Part shown: positions 1 to 8,749 of the stretch, piece after piece
Position numbering within the stretch: the stretch's first letter is position 1
Layout: each line of letters opens with the position of its first letter
From: Desulfobacter sp.
Lineage (GTDB): Bacteria; Desulfobacterota; Desulfobacteria; Desulfobacterales; Desulfobacteraceae
NCBI GenBank assembly: GCA_028768525.1
Contig: CP054837.1
Span: 5,638,001-5,702,000 of the forward strand
Reading direction: 5' to 3'
DNA length: 64,000 nucleotides
Position numbers and translations under genes: made by a program
Notes under the pieces: generated by a model
Database searches by the model: none
Seen by the model: only the letters and a program-made list of their open reading frames with translations
Told to the model about the DNA's origin: nothing

Positions 1-32
1 ACAGATATATAGAAACGGAAACTGAGACGAAA

Positions 33-965
33 ATGAAAATGGATTTGGTACCGCAGAAAGCGGATTTTTCACCGGTGATGGAGCGCCTCAGCCAGGTGGT
101 GCTGGGCAAGGAAGAACAGATCAAGCTGGCAGTGGCCTGCCTGCTGGCCCGGGGGCATCTGCTCATCGAGGATGTGCCGGGCCTGGGCAAGACCGTACTG
201 GCCCACACCCTGGGCAAGACTTTAGGGCTGGATTACCAGCGGGTGCAGTTTACCTCGGACCTGCTCCCCGGGGATATCATCGGGGCGTCCATTTACGACC
301 GGAACCGGGGGGCGTTCCATTTCAGCCGGGGGCCGGTATTCACCCAGCTGCTTCTGGCCGACGAGATCAACCGGGCCACGCCAAAATGCCAGAGCGCCCT
401 GCTGGAGGCCATGGAAGAGCGCCAGGTATCTGTGGAGGGGCGGCCCAAGGAACTGCCCAGGCCCTTTTTCGTCATTGCCACCCAGAATCCCACCGAACAG
501 ACGGGGACCTTCCCTCTGCCCGAGTCCCAACTGGACCGGTTCCTGCTGAGGATTTCCATGGGATATCCCAATAAGGCGGCGGAACTTGATCTGCTGGCCG
601 GGGAGGACCGGCGCCGGATCATTGAGGACCTGGACCCGGTGCTTTCTCCTGAACAGCTGATTGTTCTCCAGACACGGGTGGAATGCGTCAATGCCTCCAG
701 GGCTGTTCTTGAATACCTCCACCGCATCCTTGAATTTACCCGGAACAGCGAAAGTTTCCAGACCGGGCTGTCCACCCGGGCAGGGTTAGGCATACTGCAG
801 GCGGCCAAGGCATGGGCCGTTGTCCACGGCCGGGACCTGTTGCTCCCCGGGGATATCCAGGCGGTGCTGCCTTCGGCGGCGGCCCACCGGCTGGTGCCCC
901 TGGCAGGGACAATGGATGCGGACCGCATCGGAGAAGAGATCATTTCCAAGGTGGATGTGGAATAA
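33..965 (+). CDS. MoxR-family AAA+ ATPase
   Basis: A 310-residue MoxR-type AAA+ ATPase. The Walker A motif (VPGLGKT) lies near residues 47-53, Walker B (LLLADEIN) near 106-113, and a sensor motif IATQNP follows; the MoxR lid domain fills the C-terminal third. MoxR proteins act as chaperone-like ATPases for VWA, DUF58 or transglutaminase partners in the envelope. The stop overlaps the start of the DUF58 gene (TAATG), so the two are probably translationally coupled in a three-gene operon with the transglutaminase-fold protein. This is a different paralogue from the MoxR at 25212. No strong ribosome-binding site precedes the ATG, and an ATG two codons in is equally possible. Confidence 0.93.
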   Translation: MKMDLVPQKADFSPVMERLSQVVLGKEEQIKLAVACLLARGHLLIEDVPGLGKTVLAHTLGKTLGLDYQRVQFTSDLLPGDIIGASIYDRNRGAFHFSRGPVFTQLLLADEINRATPKCQSALLEAMEERQVSVEGRPKELPRPFFVIATQNPTEQTGTFPLPESQLDRFLLRISMGYPNKAAELDLLAGEDRRRIIEDLDPVLSPEQLIVLQTRVECVNASRAVLEYLHRILEFTRNSESFQTGLSTRAGLGILQAAKAWAVVHGRDLLLPGDIQAVLPSAAAHRLVPLAGTMDADRIGEEIISKVDVE

Positions 966-1972
966 TGGCCGGGGCGGTGAAAAAGTTTTTGGACCGGCCC
1001 TTGTCTTTCCGACGGCGGCCCCGGGTTCCGGGACAGATCCGCCTGGGGGTGAGTTCCCCGGGCCTGGGTTTTTTCGGCCTGATTCTCTGCGGGTTTCTCA
1101 TGTCCGTGAATTTTTCAAACAATCTGATCTTTGCCATGACCTTTCTGCTGGTCGCCATTGCACTGGTGGGCGGGTATGCCACAAGGGTCAATCTGGCAGG
1201 GCTTACTCTGTCGGACTGGCGCACCGAGCCGGTCTTTGCCGGAGGAGAGGCCCTCTACACCCTTTCACTTGGGGAAACCTGCGGCCGGAACCGGTTTGCC
1301 CTGGCCCCTAGAACCGGCAGGGCCATACAGGGGGAGGAGATTCACCTTGAAAAAGGGGCCCGGGTCCGACTGGTCCTGAAACGGCAGGCTCCCAGGCGGG
1401 GGCCCCTGGGGCCGGCTCCTGCAGATATTTCCAGCGGGTTTCCCCTGGGCGTGTTCAGGGCCCGGCTCATATCCGGGGACCTGCCCGGAACCCTGGTTTA
1501 TCCGGCCCCCGCCGGAAACCAGCCCCTGCCCGAGCAGCCCTCCGGGACCCAGGCCCATATGTCGGCAGAATCCGGCACCTTCAAGGATATGCGGCGGTAT
1601 GCGCCGGGTGACCCTTTAACCCGGGTGGACTGGAAGGCCTTTGCCCGGTTTGACCAGCTTTACACAAAGGTGTTTGACGGGGCCAGGGGGGATACGGCCC
1701 TCTGGTTCCGGTGGGAGGATGTCCATGTGCAGGATACCGAGGCCAGGATTTCCCAGCTCTGCCGCTGGATCCTGGACACCCATAAAAAAAATCTGGAATA
1801 CGGCCTTGAGATCCCGGGCACCCGCATTGAACCGGCCCGGGATGAAGAACACCTGGGTACCTGTCTGGCGGCCCTGGCCCTCTATGGGATAAGGAAGGGA
1901 AGCGGGGAGGGGAAGGGAAAATCTGGTGGGAAAAAGCAGTGGAAACGATTTGGAAAAGGGGGGGCATCATGA
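965..1972 (+). CDS. DUF58 domain membrane protein
   Basis: A 335-residue DUF58 protein. Two hydrophobic segments near residues 30-75 should anchor it in the inner membrane. The DUF58 signature follows at roughly 200-230, with the core RRYAPGDPLTRVDWKAFAR. DUF58 proteins usually sit beside MoxR and transglutaminase genes, and their biochemical role is unsettled. The ATG at 965 overlaps the moxR stop. The open frame extends further upstream to 812, but that part lies inside moxR. The last codons overlap the next gene by four bases (ATGA). The C-terminus is short and rich in Lys and Gly. Confidence 0.88.
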   Translation: MAGAVKKFLDRPLSFRRRPRVPGQIRLGVSSPGLGFFGLILCGFLMSVNFSNNLIFAMTFLLVAIALVGGYATRVNLAGLTLSDWRTEPVFAGGEALYTLSLGETCGRNRFALAPRTGRAIQGEEIHLEKGARVRLVLKRQAPRRGPLGPAPADISSGFPLGVFRARLISGDLPGTLVYPAPAGNQPLPEQPSGTQAHMSAESGTFKDMRRYAPGDPLTRVDWKAFARFDQLYTKVFDGARGDTALWFRWEDVHVQDTEARISQLCRWILDTHKKNLEYGLEIPGTRIEPARDEEHLGTCLAALALYGIRKGSGEGKGKSGGKKQWKRFGKGGAS

Positions 1973-4056
1973 ATTATTACCATATTTGGGTGCTGATCAC
2001 CTTGATCCTTGCTGCCCTGCCCAGCCTGGTCCGGCTGCCCCTGTGGGTGGGGGGGGCAGCCCTTGCCGGCGGCATCCTCCACTATGCCGGGCCCTGGCGG
2101 ACCAGGCTGCCGGGGAAACTGGTTTCCGTCCTGCTGCTGGCCGGGACCTCGGCCGGGATCTGGCTCAGTTTCGGCGGGTTCTTCACGGGAAACGCCGTAC
2201 TCAGCTTTTTCATTGCCGTGGTCTTTCTCAAATGGGGGGAATCCCGAACCCGGCGGGATTATCTGCTGCTGATATTTGCCGCCGTCATCCTTGCGGCGGC
2301 GGGGGCCCTGTACTGGGAAAACCTCATGAGCCTGATCCATATGCTGGTGGTGGTTTTCGCCCTGACAATCAGCCTGGTGGCCATCCACATGGAGGGCGCC
2401 GGGCTGAAGCAGATTTTTCTGGTCCGGTCGGCGGGGAAACTGTTTTTCCTGGGCCTGCCGTTGATGCTCCTTCTTTTCATGACCTTTCCCCGGATTCCCG
2501 GGCCCCTCTGGGACCTGGGCCTGGCCTTTGGCCTGCCCATCAAGGCCATGATGGACCGGGGCAACGGGGAGTTCGGCAAGGTCAAAACCCTTCAGCCCGG
2601 CGGCATCCAGCGGGCCAAAAAGGAAGACCAGAATGTACTGGTGGCCGAGTTCGAAGGGGCCGTGCCCTTTAAAAGCCGGATGTACTGGCGGGGCCCGGTG
2701 TTCTGGGAGTTTGACGGGGAGACCTGGACGCTTCCCGAGGGGTGGGACAATCGGACAAAGCTGCTGAGAACCGCCATTAAATCCAAAAAACGGCTGGATT
2801 ACGAACTGCGGTATAAAAAGAACCCGGTGCGCTATACCCTGAGGACCATGCCCAACGGGGGGCGCTGGCTCTACGGCCTGGACGTGCCGGCGGGGCCTGC
2901 CCCCGAGGCTTTTATTTCCAGTGAATTCCAGCTGCTGAGTATCAGGAAGATCGACGACCACGAACCCAAGTTTAAAATGACCTCCTATCTGGATTATGCC
3001 TTCGGGGTCCAGCTTACCCGTGAACAGCGGCAGCGGGGCCTGGCCTGGCCGGAGAACACCAACCCCAGGCTCCTGGCCCTGGGCAGGGAGCTGGGGGAAA
3101 AATATAAAACCTGTGAAGAGATTCTCCACCGGGCCTATGAAATCCTGGCCGGGGGAGAATACAGGTATGAGGACGGCCATATCATTCAGCCGGGGCCGGA
3201 TCTGCTGGACCGCTATTTTTTTGAGGAGAAAAGGGGCGGGGCCGAATACCTGGCCGGATCCTTTGCCATGCTCATGCGGGCGGCCGGGGTGCCGGCACGG
3301 CTGGTGAGCGGATACCGGGGGGGAACCATCATCGCCCTGACGAACTTTGTCATTGTCAAGCGCTCCGATGCCCATGCCTGGGTGGAGGTCTGGAATGAAA
3401 ACAAAGGCTGGGTAAGGGTGGAGCCCAAGGATATTGTGCTGCCTCCTGAGGAAAAGAAAGCCGATCCCGGGGCGGAAAAGACCAAAGCTGCCTCCGCCGT
3501 GGAGATGAAAAAGGCTGAAACCGACCGGTCCTTGAATATCAGGGAAGAAGACCGGTCCCCGGAATCCAGGAAGGTGCCGGCGCCGGCGGTCCCCAGGGCG
3601 GACAAATGGACCCTGCCCGACTGGTCCTCCCTTTTGGGCAATATGCAGAAATGGGTGATCAATTATAACCCGGACCGCCAGATGGACATCCTTAAAGGGG
3701 TGGGCATGGAAGGTTCGGACTGGCTGGATCTCATGATCACCGGCGTGGCCGGCGTGGCCCTGGTCCTTATGGCTTACCTGGGGGCGGCCTGGTGGAAGAA
3801 CCGGGCCGAAATCGACCGGGTGGGCAAAAGCTGGGTCAAGTTCCGCAACCGAATGGAAAAACTGGATGCAGGCATGGGCCTGCGGGAGTGCCCGGGAATT
3901 TACATGGACCGTGTTGGCAGTGAAAAGCCGGAACTGGCAGATGCCACAGGGGATATCATCCAGCGGTATATTGATATCCGGTACGGGAACAACCATTCCC
4001 CAGAGTCGTCAGCCCTGTTCCGGCGCCAGGTGGACCGGTTTATTTCCATGACTTAA
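1969..4056 (+). CDS. TgpA-like transglutaminase-fold membrane protein, nucleophile missing
   Basis: A 695-residue protein of the DUF3488-transglutaminase (TgpA-like) family. The N-terminal ~190 residues hold five or six membrane segments. A periplasmic transglutaminase-like core follows at about 370-490, then another membrane segment near 590-610 and a DUF4129-like tail. The His of the triad is present (SDAHAWVEVW, about H469). At the position of the catalytic Cys, normally within a GFCEH-like motif, the sequence reads GGAEY, giving Ala at about 425. The triad Asp is Glu (WVRVEP, about 485). The fold is retained, but cysteine-transglutaminase chemistry looks impossible. The start at 1969 overlaps the DUF58 stop. 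A Pro/Lys-rich linker lies at about 495-550. Confidence 0.88.
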   Translation: MNYYHIWVLITLILAALPSLVRLPLWVGGAALAGGILHYAGPWRTRLPGKLVSVLLLAGTSAGIWLSFGGFFTGNAVLSFFIAVVFLKWGESRTRRDYLLLIFAAVILAAAGALYWENLMSLIHMLVVVFALTISLVAIHMEGAGLKQIFLVRSAGKLFFLGLPLMLLLFMTFPRIPGPLWDLGLAFGLPIKAMMDRGNGEFGKVKTLQPGGIQRAKKEDQNVLVAEFEGAVPFKSRMYWRGPVFWEFDGETWTLPEGWDNRTKLLRTAIKSKKRLDYELRYKKNPVRYTLRTMPNGGRWLYGLDVPAGPAPEAFISSEFQLLSIRKIDDHEPKFKMTSYLDYAFGVQLTREQRQRGLAWPENTNPRLLALGRELGEKYKTCEEILHRAYEILAGGEYRYEDGHIIQPGPDLLDRYFFEEKRGGAEYLAGSFAMLMRAAGVPARLVSGYRGGTIIALTNFVIVKRSDAHAWVEVWNENKGWVRVEPKDIVLPPEEKKADPGAEKTKAASAVEMKKAETDRSLNIREEDRSPESRKVPAPAVPRADKWTLPDWSSLLGNMQKWVINYNPDRQMDILKGVGMEGSDWLDLMITGVAGVALVLMAYLGAAWWKNRAEIDRVGKSWVKFRNRMEKLDAGMGLRECPGIYMDRVGSEKPELADATGDIIQRYIDIRYGNNHSPESSALFRRQVDRFISMT

Positions 4057-4080
4057 AAAAGACGCGACAAAGGAAAAAAG

Positions 4081-5295
4081 ATGAGACAGATTATTATATT
4101 GTTCCTGCTGGCCGCTGTGTTGGCATGTTCGGCCTTAACCGTTCCGGCCTGGGCCAAACCCAAACAGGGTGTGACCGAGGACTACGCCCCTGTGGTTTCC
4201 TATATTATTGAGCAGGGGGAGAACGCACTGGAAGCCTATTCGCCGGCCAGCGGGGTGATCACGGGTAACAAGATTTCCCGGCTCTATTTTGACGTATTTG
4301 AAACCACGGGCATGGAATTTACCCTGGGGCTCAAGGACAACGCCTTCATGCTCCAGATCGAATCCAAATTTTCCATGCTCATCTCCCAGGCCATGCGGGG
4401 GGACGATAAGGCGAAACTGATGGCCTCATGGGGAGAATTGAAGACCGATCTCACCTATGCGGTGGACCATTATTCCTCCGGGGAAAAGATGCAGACCTTC
4501 TGGGGACGGGCCACGCAGTCCTTTATTATCCTTTTCAGAGAGGGGATCGAAGCCATGCTGGTGGTGGCGGCCCTGGTGGCTTACCTGCGCCGGTCCGGCT
4601 ACTCGGACAAGGTGAAAATTATCTGGCACGGGGTGGCCTGGGCCCTGGCAGCCAGCGTGGCAGCGGCCTGGGCTCTGAATTCCCTGATCAATGCCTCCGG
4701 GGCCGGCCAGGAGGCCATTGAAGGGGTGACCATGCTTATTGCATCTTTTGTCTTGGTTTATGTCAGTTATTGGCTCACGGCCAAAAAGGATGCGGACCGG
4801 TGGCAGGCCTTTATCAAAGAAAAGATGGACGATGCCATGGGAAAAGGCAGTCTGTTTGCCCTGGGGCTGGTTTCCTTTCTGGCTGTATTCAGGGAGGGGG
4901 CGGAGACCATTTTATTTTACCAGGCACTGATCGCCGGCACCACCGGGGAACTTACTGCCATCTGGTCGGGCATGGCCATTGCGGCCGCCGGCCTTGTGGC
5001 GGTTTACCTTTTGGTGCGGTACGCTTCGATCCGGCTTCCCATCGGCCTTTTTTTCGGGGGTACGGCGGCGCTGCTTTTCGCCATGGCCTTTGTGTTCACG
5101 GGGCAGGGAATTATGGAACTGCAGGTTTCAACCATGATCCCCACCTCCCGGCTGCAGGGCTGGCCCATGATCACCTGGCTGGGTATATTCCCCACCCTGG
5201 AGACCCTGGTTGGACAGGCAATGGTACTGGCTGTCATACCGGCCGGGTGGGTATGGATTCAGGTAAAGAAGAAAAAGGCTGTGGCAGCGGCCTGA
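4081..5295 (+). CDS. FTR1-family iron permease
   Basis: A 404-residue protein with a Sec signal peptide (cleavage after about residue 25), a ~120-residue periplasmic helical domain, and a C-terminal seven-helix FTR1/EfeU permease core. Both signature REGxE-type motifs are visible: REGIEAML near residue 153 and REGAET near 271. These glutamates bind iron in the family. The likely role is high-affinity iron import across the inner membrane. A purine-rich ribosome-binding site (AGGAAAAAAG) precedes the ATG. The gene converges on the DtxR-type regulator gene, and feoAB lies just beyond, so this is an iron-handling locus. Confidence 0.92.
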   Translation: MRQIIILFLLAAVLACSALTVPAWAKPKQGVTEDYAPVVSYIIEQGENALEAYSPASGVITGNKISRLYFDVFETTGMEFTLGLKDNAFMLQIESKFSMLISQAMRGDDKAKLMASWGELKTDLTYAVDHYSSGEKMQTFWGRATQSFIILFREGIEAMLVVAALVAYLRRSGYSDKVKIIWHGVAWALAASVAAAWALNSLINASGAGQEAIEGVTMLIASFVLVYVSYWLTAKKDADRWQAFIKEKMDDAMGKGSLFALGLVSFLAVFREGAETILFYQALIAGTTGELTAIWSGMAIAAAGLVAVYLLVRYASIRLPIGLFFGGTAALLFAMAFVFTGQGIMELQVSTMIPTSRLQGWPMITWLGIFPTLETLVGQAMVLAVIPAGWVWIQVKKKKAVAAA

Positions 5296-5310
5296 CGAGA
5301 TTTGGCGTCA

Positions 5311-5340
5311 ATGCGGGAAAAAGGGCCCTTTTCCCCGCAT
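5311..5340. terminator. Palindromic hairpin between convergent genes
   Basis: Near-perfect palindrome: ATGCGGG and CCCGCAT arms enclosing A-rich, GGGCCC and T-rich segments. It lies between the ends of the FTR1 gene and the convergent DtxR-type gene, so it probably terminates both. There is no long T-tract outside the hairpin. Confidence 0.5.
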
Positions 5341-5365
5341 GCCGGATTTTAGATTAATTAAGACC

Positions 5366-5752
5366 TTATTTTTCCAGTCCGGCGATAAATGCCTTGAATT
5401 TTTTAAAGGTGGCGTTGGTCATGGCATGTTCCATGCGGCAGGCGGTTTCGTCTGCCGTTTTTTCATCCACGCCCACATGTTTGAACAAGAACTCTCTAAA
5501 AACAAGGTGACGTTTTTCGATTTCCTTGGCTATTTTTTCTCCCTTGGGGGTCAGGGTGACATAGCCGTAGGGTTCGTAGTTGATCAATTCCTGGGCCGCC
5601 AGTTTTTTGAGCATGCCGGTGACCGAGCCCCGTTTTATATCCAGTTTTTCCGCAATATCCTTTGACCGGGCAACGGTCTTGGTGGTCTGCAGATCGAGTA
5701 TGGTTTCCAGGTAGTCTTCCAGGCTTTCAGAAAGGTCAAGTTCTTTTGTCAT
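5366..5752 (-). CDS. DtxR/MntR-family metal-dependent regulator
   Basis: A 128-residue protein: N-terminal winged helix (residues ~8-65) and a DtxR dimerisation/metal-binding domain carrying His and Glu ligands (EKRH, CRMEHAM). It lacks the C-terminal SH3-like domain of DtxR/IdeR, so it is MntR-sized. It should be a Fe(II)- or Mn(II)-sensing repressor. It is divergent from feoAB across a 166-bp AT-rich region and convergent with the FTR1 gene, so iron uptake is the obvious target. A GGAG ribosome-binding site lies about 7 nt before the ATG. Confidence 0.9.
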   Translation of the reverse strand: MTKELDLSESLEDYLETILDLQTTKTVARSKDIAEKLDIKRGSVTGMLKKLAAQELINYEPYGYVTLTPKGEKIAKEIEKRHLVFREFLFKHVGVDEKTADETACRMEHAMTNATFKKFKAFIAGLEK

Positions 5753-5795
5753 CGCTAATCTCCATTAAAATTCTTAATGTTTATTATATTTCTTT

Positions 5796-5823
5796 AATTA
5801 GTAAGTCAATTGGTTATTTAATT
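5796..5823. promoter_or_regulatory. Candidate metal-regulator operator
   Basis: Imperfect AT-rich palindrome centred on CAATTG, with AATTA/TTAATT outer arms, upstream of the feoA promoter between the DtxR-type gene and feoA. It could be the operator for that regulator. Only about 9 of 14 base pairs match, so this is a weak call. Confidence 0.3.
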
Positions 5824-5842
5824 CGGCTTTTCAATATTGTTG

Positions 5843-5871
5843 TTGACTTGGGTAAAAGTTATGTGTATAAA
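5843..5871 (+). promoter_or_regulatory. sigma-70 promoter of feoAB
   Basis: TTGACT (-35) and TATAAA (-10) with a 17-bp spacer, about 50 bp before feoA. This is the best housekeeping promoter in the divergent region. Confidence 0.65.
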
Positions 5872-5921
5872 ACTTTCGCTTTTATTATCCAAAACAAAGT
5901 TTTAACAAACAGGAGAATGTG

Positions 5922-6155
5922 ATGGGGACAATTAATTTAAGACAAATGAAAGTTGATCAAACCGGTGTGATCGCATCGGTGAAAGCCTCCGGAGAGCTGG
6001 GACTGCGAATCCGGGAGATGGGGCTGGTACCGGGCAAGGAAATCAAGGTTCAGGGCAGGGCCCCCCTTTACGATCCGGTATCCCTGAGAATCATGGGGTT
6101 TACCCTGACCCTGCGGAACAACGAAGCCGATCATATTGAGGTGGAGGTGAATTGA
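5922..6155 (+). CDS. feoA: FeoA ferrous iron transport protein A
   Basis: A 77-residue SH3-fold FeoA protein, partner of the FeoB ferrous-iron transporter in the cytoplasm. The family pattern is clear: LRIREMGLVPGKEI, then a central glycine-rich turn and a C-terminal LRNNEADHIEV strand. An AGGAG ribosome-binding site at 5911-5915 selects the ATG at 5922; a GTG one codon earlier is possible. feoB begins one base after the stop. Confidence 0.94.
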   Translation: MGTINLRQMKVDQTGVIASVKASGELGLRIREMGLVPGKEIKVQGRAPLYDPVSLRIMGFTLTLRNNEADHIEVEVN

Positions 6156-6156
6156 T

Positions 6157-8364
6157 ATGGGGACTGCAATTGCATTGGCCGGCAACCCGAATTCCGGCAA
6201 AACCACCCTTTTCAACGCGCTGACAGGCGCCCGGCAGCATGTGGGCAATTATCCCGGGGTTACCGTGGAAAAGAAACAGGGGACCTGCATTTCCGATACC
6301 CGCACCTTTGAGGTGGTGGATCTTCCGGGGACTTATTCACTGACAGCCTACTCCCTTGAAGAGGTGGTGGCCAGGGATTTTCTGGTGAACGAACGGCCGG
6401 ATATGATTGTCAATATCGTGGATGCCTCCAACCTGGAGCGAAACCTTTACCTCACGGTGCAGTTCATGGAAATGGGTATTCCCGTATGCCTGGCCCTTAA
6501 CATGATGGATGTTGCGGACAAGCGGGGGATCAAAATTGATGTGGAAAAATTGTCCGCGGTACTCGGGGTGCCGGTGATTCCCATGGTCGCCCGGGCGGGC
6601 AGGGGCCGGGCTGAGTTATTGAGAACCGTTGCGGACAAGGCCGGGGAGGCGCCCAGGCCCTTGAAAATCTCCTATGGGACGGACATTGATGCGGCCCTGG
6701 ATGAAATGGAAGAAATCATTCTTTCCGCCGGGTTTATGACCCAGATTTATCCGGCCCGGTGGACGGCCCTCAAATACCTTGAAAATGACGAACAGATACT
6801 TGAGAAGGGGATGGGGGAAAACCACGGTGTGGCCGGGAAACTGGCAGAGATTACGGCCAGGGTGGCCGGCCACCTGGCCGTGACCCAGGATGTCCACCCC
6901 GAAGGCATGATTGCCGACCAGCGCTACGGGTTCATCTCGGCCCTGATTAAACAGAATGTGGTCACCTATGCCCATGACCGGAACCGGATCCGGCGGTCGG
7001 ACCAGATTGACCGGGTGCTCACCAACCGGTTCGTCGGCCCCCTGATCATGGTGGCCGTTCTCATGGGACTGTATAATTTTACCTTTACCTACTCCGCGCT
7101 TCCGACCCAATGGCTGGAAACCCTGTTCGGATGGATCGGCGGCATGGCTGACGCGGCCCTGCCCGACGGCCTGGTCAAGTCCATGATTGTTTCAGGGGTC
7201 ATTGACGGGGTGGGCGGAGTACTCGGTTTCGTTCCCCTGATCATGTTCATGTTCCTGGGGATTTCCTTTCTTGAAGACTCCGGGTATCTGGCCCGAATGG
7301 CCTTTATGCTGGATCGAGTTTTCAGAATGTTCGGCCTCCACGGCAGTTCGGTCATGGCCTTTATCGTTTCCGGCGGCATTGCCGGCGGATGTGCCGTGCC
7401 CGGCGTGATGGCGGCAAGGACCCTGAAGTCTCCCAAGGAACGGCTGGCAACGCTGTTGACGGTGCCCTTCATGAATTGCGGAGCCAAACTGCCCGTGTTC
7501 GCCCTGCTGGTGGGGGCCTTTTTCTCCGAAAACCAGGCCCGGGTCATGCTGGTCATCACCCTGATCTCCTGGCTGGGGGCCCTGCTGGTGGCACGGCTGC
7601 TGAGGTCCACCATTATCAGGGGCGAGGCCACCCCCTTTGTGATGGAGCTGCCTCCCTACCGCCTGCCCACCCTCCGGGGCCTGCTCACCCACACCTGGGA
7701 GCGGACCTGGCAGTATATGAAAAAGGCGGGTACGGTGATTCTGGGGATTTCAATTCTGCTCTGGGCCATGATGACCTTTCCCGGGCTTGACAAAGACCAG
7801 GCTGCCTCATACCAGGCAAAACGGGATGCCGTTATCCAGGCGGCCCCTGCCGGTATCATGGCCCAAATTGATGCGGCCCAAGGTGAAGACGGGCTTTCCG
7901 CCCAGGCCCTGGCTGTCAAGGACGCCCTCGGGGCCATTGACGGTGAAGCGGCCCAGGACGGCCTGCGGAATTCCTTTGCCGGTAAAATCGGTGTGGCCAT
8001 GGAGGGCATATCAAAATTCGCCGGGTTTGACTGGCGGACCAATATTGCCCTGGTGGGCGGATTTGCGGCCAAGGAAGTGGTGGTCTCCACCCTGGGAACG
8101 GCCTATTCACTGGGCGAAGTGGACCCTGAAGAGACCGGGTCCCTGGGCACCCGGCTGGCCGCCGCTCCCGGATGGGGGCCGGTAACGGCCTTTGCCCTGA
8201 TTATTTTCACCATTTTTTATGCCCCCTGTTTTGTCACCGTGGTCTGTATTGCCAGGGAAACCGGATCCTGGAAATGGGCGGGGTTTTCCGTGGTTTTCAA
8301 TACAGCCCTTGCATTCGGTCTGTCCGTGGTGACCTACCAGGTCGGGTCGGCTATTTTCGGATAA
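6157..8364 (+). CDS. feoB: FeoB ferrous iron transporter
   Basis: A 735-residue FeoB. The N-terminal G domain has G1 GNPNSGKTT (residues ~8-16), G3 DLPGTYSL and G4 NMMD. A helical GDI-like spacer and the polytopic core with two Gate repeats follow; the GGCAVPGVM and MNCGAKLPVF motifs carry the conserved cysteines. It imports Fe(II) across the inner membrane with GTP hydrolysis. An insert of ~70 residues rich in Ala and Asp lies between membrane segments at about 550-620. It is cotranscribed with feoA and a small Cys-rich partner. Confidence 0.97.
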   Translation: MGTAIALAGNPNSGKTTLFNALTGARQHVGNYPGVTVEKKQGTCISDTRTFEVVDLPGTYSLTAYSLEEVVARDFLVNERPDMIVNIVDASNLERNLYLTVQFMEMGIPVCLALNMMDVADKRGIKIDVEKLSAVLGVPVIPMVARAGRGRAELLRTVADKAGEAPRPLKISYGTDIDAALDEMEEIILSAGFMTQIYPARWTALKYLENDEQILEKGMGENHGVAGKLAEITARVAGHLAVTQDVHPEGMIADQRYGFISALIKQNVVTYAHDRNRIRRSDQIDRVLTNRFVGPLIMVAVLMGLYNFTFTYSALPTQWLETLFGWIGGMADAALPDGLVKSMIVSGVIDGVGGVLGFVPLIMFMFLGISFLEDSGYLARMAFMLDRVFRMFGLHGSSVMAFIVSGGIAGGCAVPGVMAARTLKSPKERLATLLTVPFMNCGAKLPVFALLVGAFFSENQARVMLVITLISWLGALLVARLLRSTIIRGEATPFVMELPPYRLPTLRGLLTHTWERTWQYMKKAGTVILGISILLWAMMTFPGLDKDQAASYQAKRDAVIQAAPAGIMAQIDAAQGEDGLSAQALAVKDALGAIDGEAAQDGLRNSFAGKIGVAMEGISKFAGFDWRTNIALVGGFAAKEVVVSTLGTAYSLGEVDPEETGSLGTRLAAAPGWGPVTAFALIIFTIFYAPCFVTVVCIARETGSWKWAGFSVVFNTALAFGLSVVTYQVGSAIFG

Positions 8365-8375
8365 AGGAGATGGAT

Positions 8376-8543
8376 ATGGAAAATATTATCGTTGGCCTGG
8401 TTGTGGCCGCTGCCTTTGCCTATGTCATCAAGGGCCTTGTCAAAACCTGGAAAGGGGAGGGCGGATGCAATTGTTCAGGCGGTTGCGGGGGATGTCCCGG
8501 AAGCGCCGGTTCCTGCAACCAGAATCCCACATTGTTTAAGTAA
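8376..8543 (+). CDS. FeoB-associated Cys-rich membrane protein
   Basis: A 55-residue protein: one N-terminal membrane helix (residues ~3-20), a basic stretch, then a Cys/Gly-rich tail with six cysteines (CNCSGGCGGC and a later C). This matches the small FeoB-associated Cys-rich family found after feoB in many anaerobes, where a FeoC-like role is assumed but unproven. The ATG at 8376 is preceded by AAGGAG. An ATG at 8370 lies inside that site and is less likely. Confidence 0.85.
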   Translation: MENIIVGLVVAAAFAYVIKGLVKTWKGEGGCNCSGGCGGCPGSAGSCNQNPTLFK

Positions 8544-8574
8544 AACTCAGTATAACAGTATACCTTCAGCATAC

Positions 8575-8614
8575 ACCGCCCCGGGGAAAAGCAAATTTTT
8601 CCGGGGCGGTTTTG
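8575..8614 (+). terminator. Rho-independent terminator of feoAB operon
   Basis: ACCGCCCCGGGGAAAA pairs with a TTTTTCCGGGGCGGT arm across a short loop and is followed by TTTGTTTG. It is placed just after the small FeoB partner gene. Confidence 0.85.
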
Positions 8615-8749
8615 TTTGTTTATCCCGGGGGATGGAAAGGCTGATGCTGAAAAGAGGTATTGTCTTACCGTTATTTTTGATTATAGTATATGGGTACGAT
8701 CTTTAACACATCTGTAATACCTGAAAAATGATATATATTGAGGTGATCC

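Noticed and set aside
1882..3996. A 704-codon open frame antisense to the transglutaminase-fold gene
   Set aside because: A mirror of a GC-rich gene: Pro/Gly/His-rich, no family features, no ribosome-binding site. The + strand gene has clear domains.
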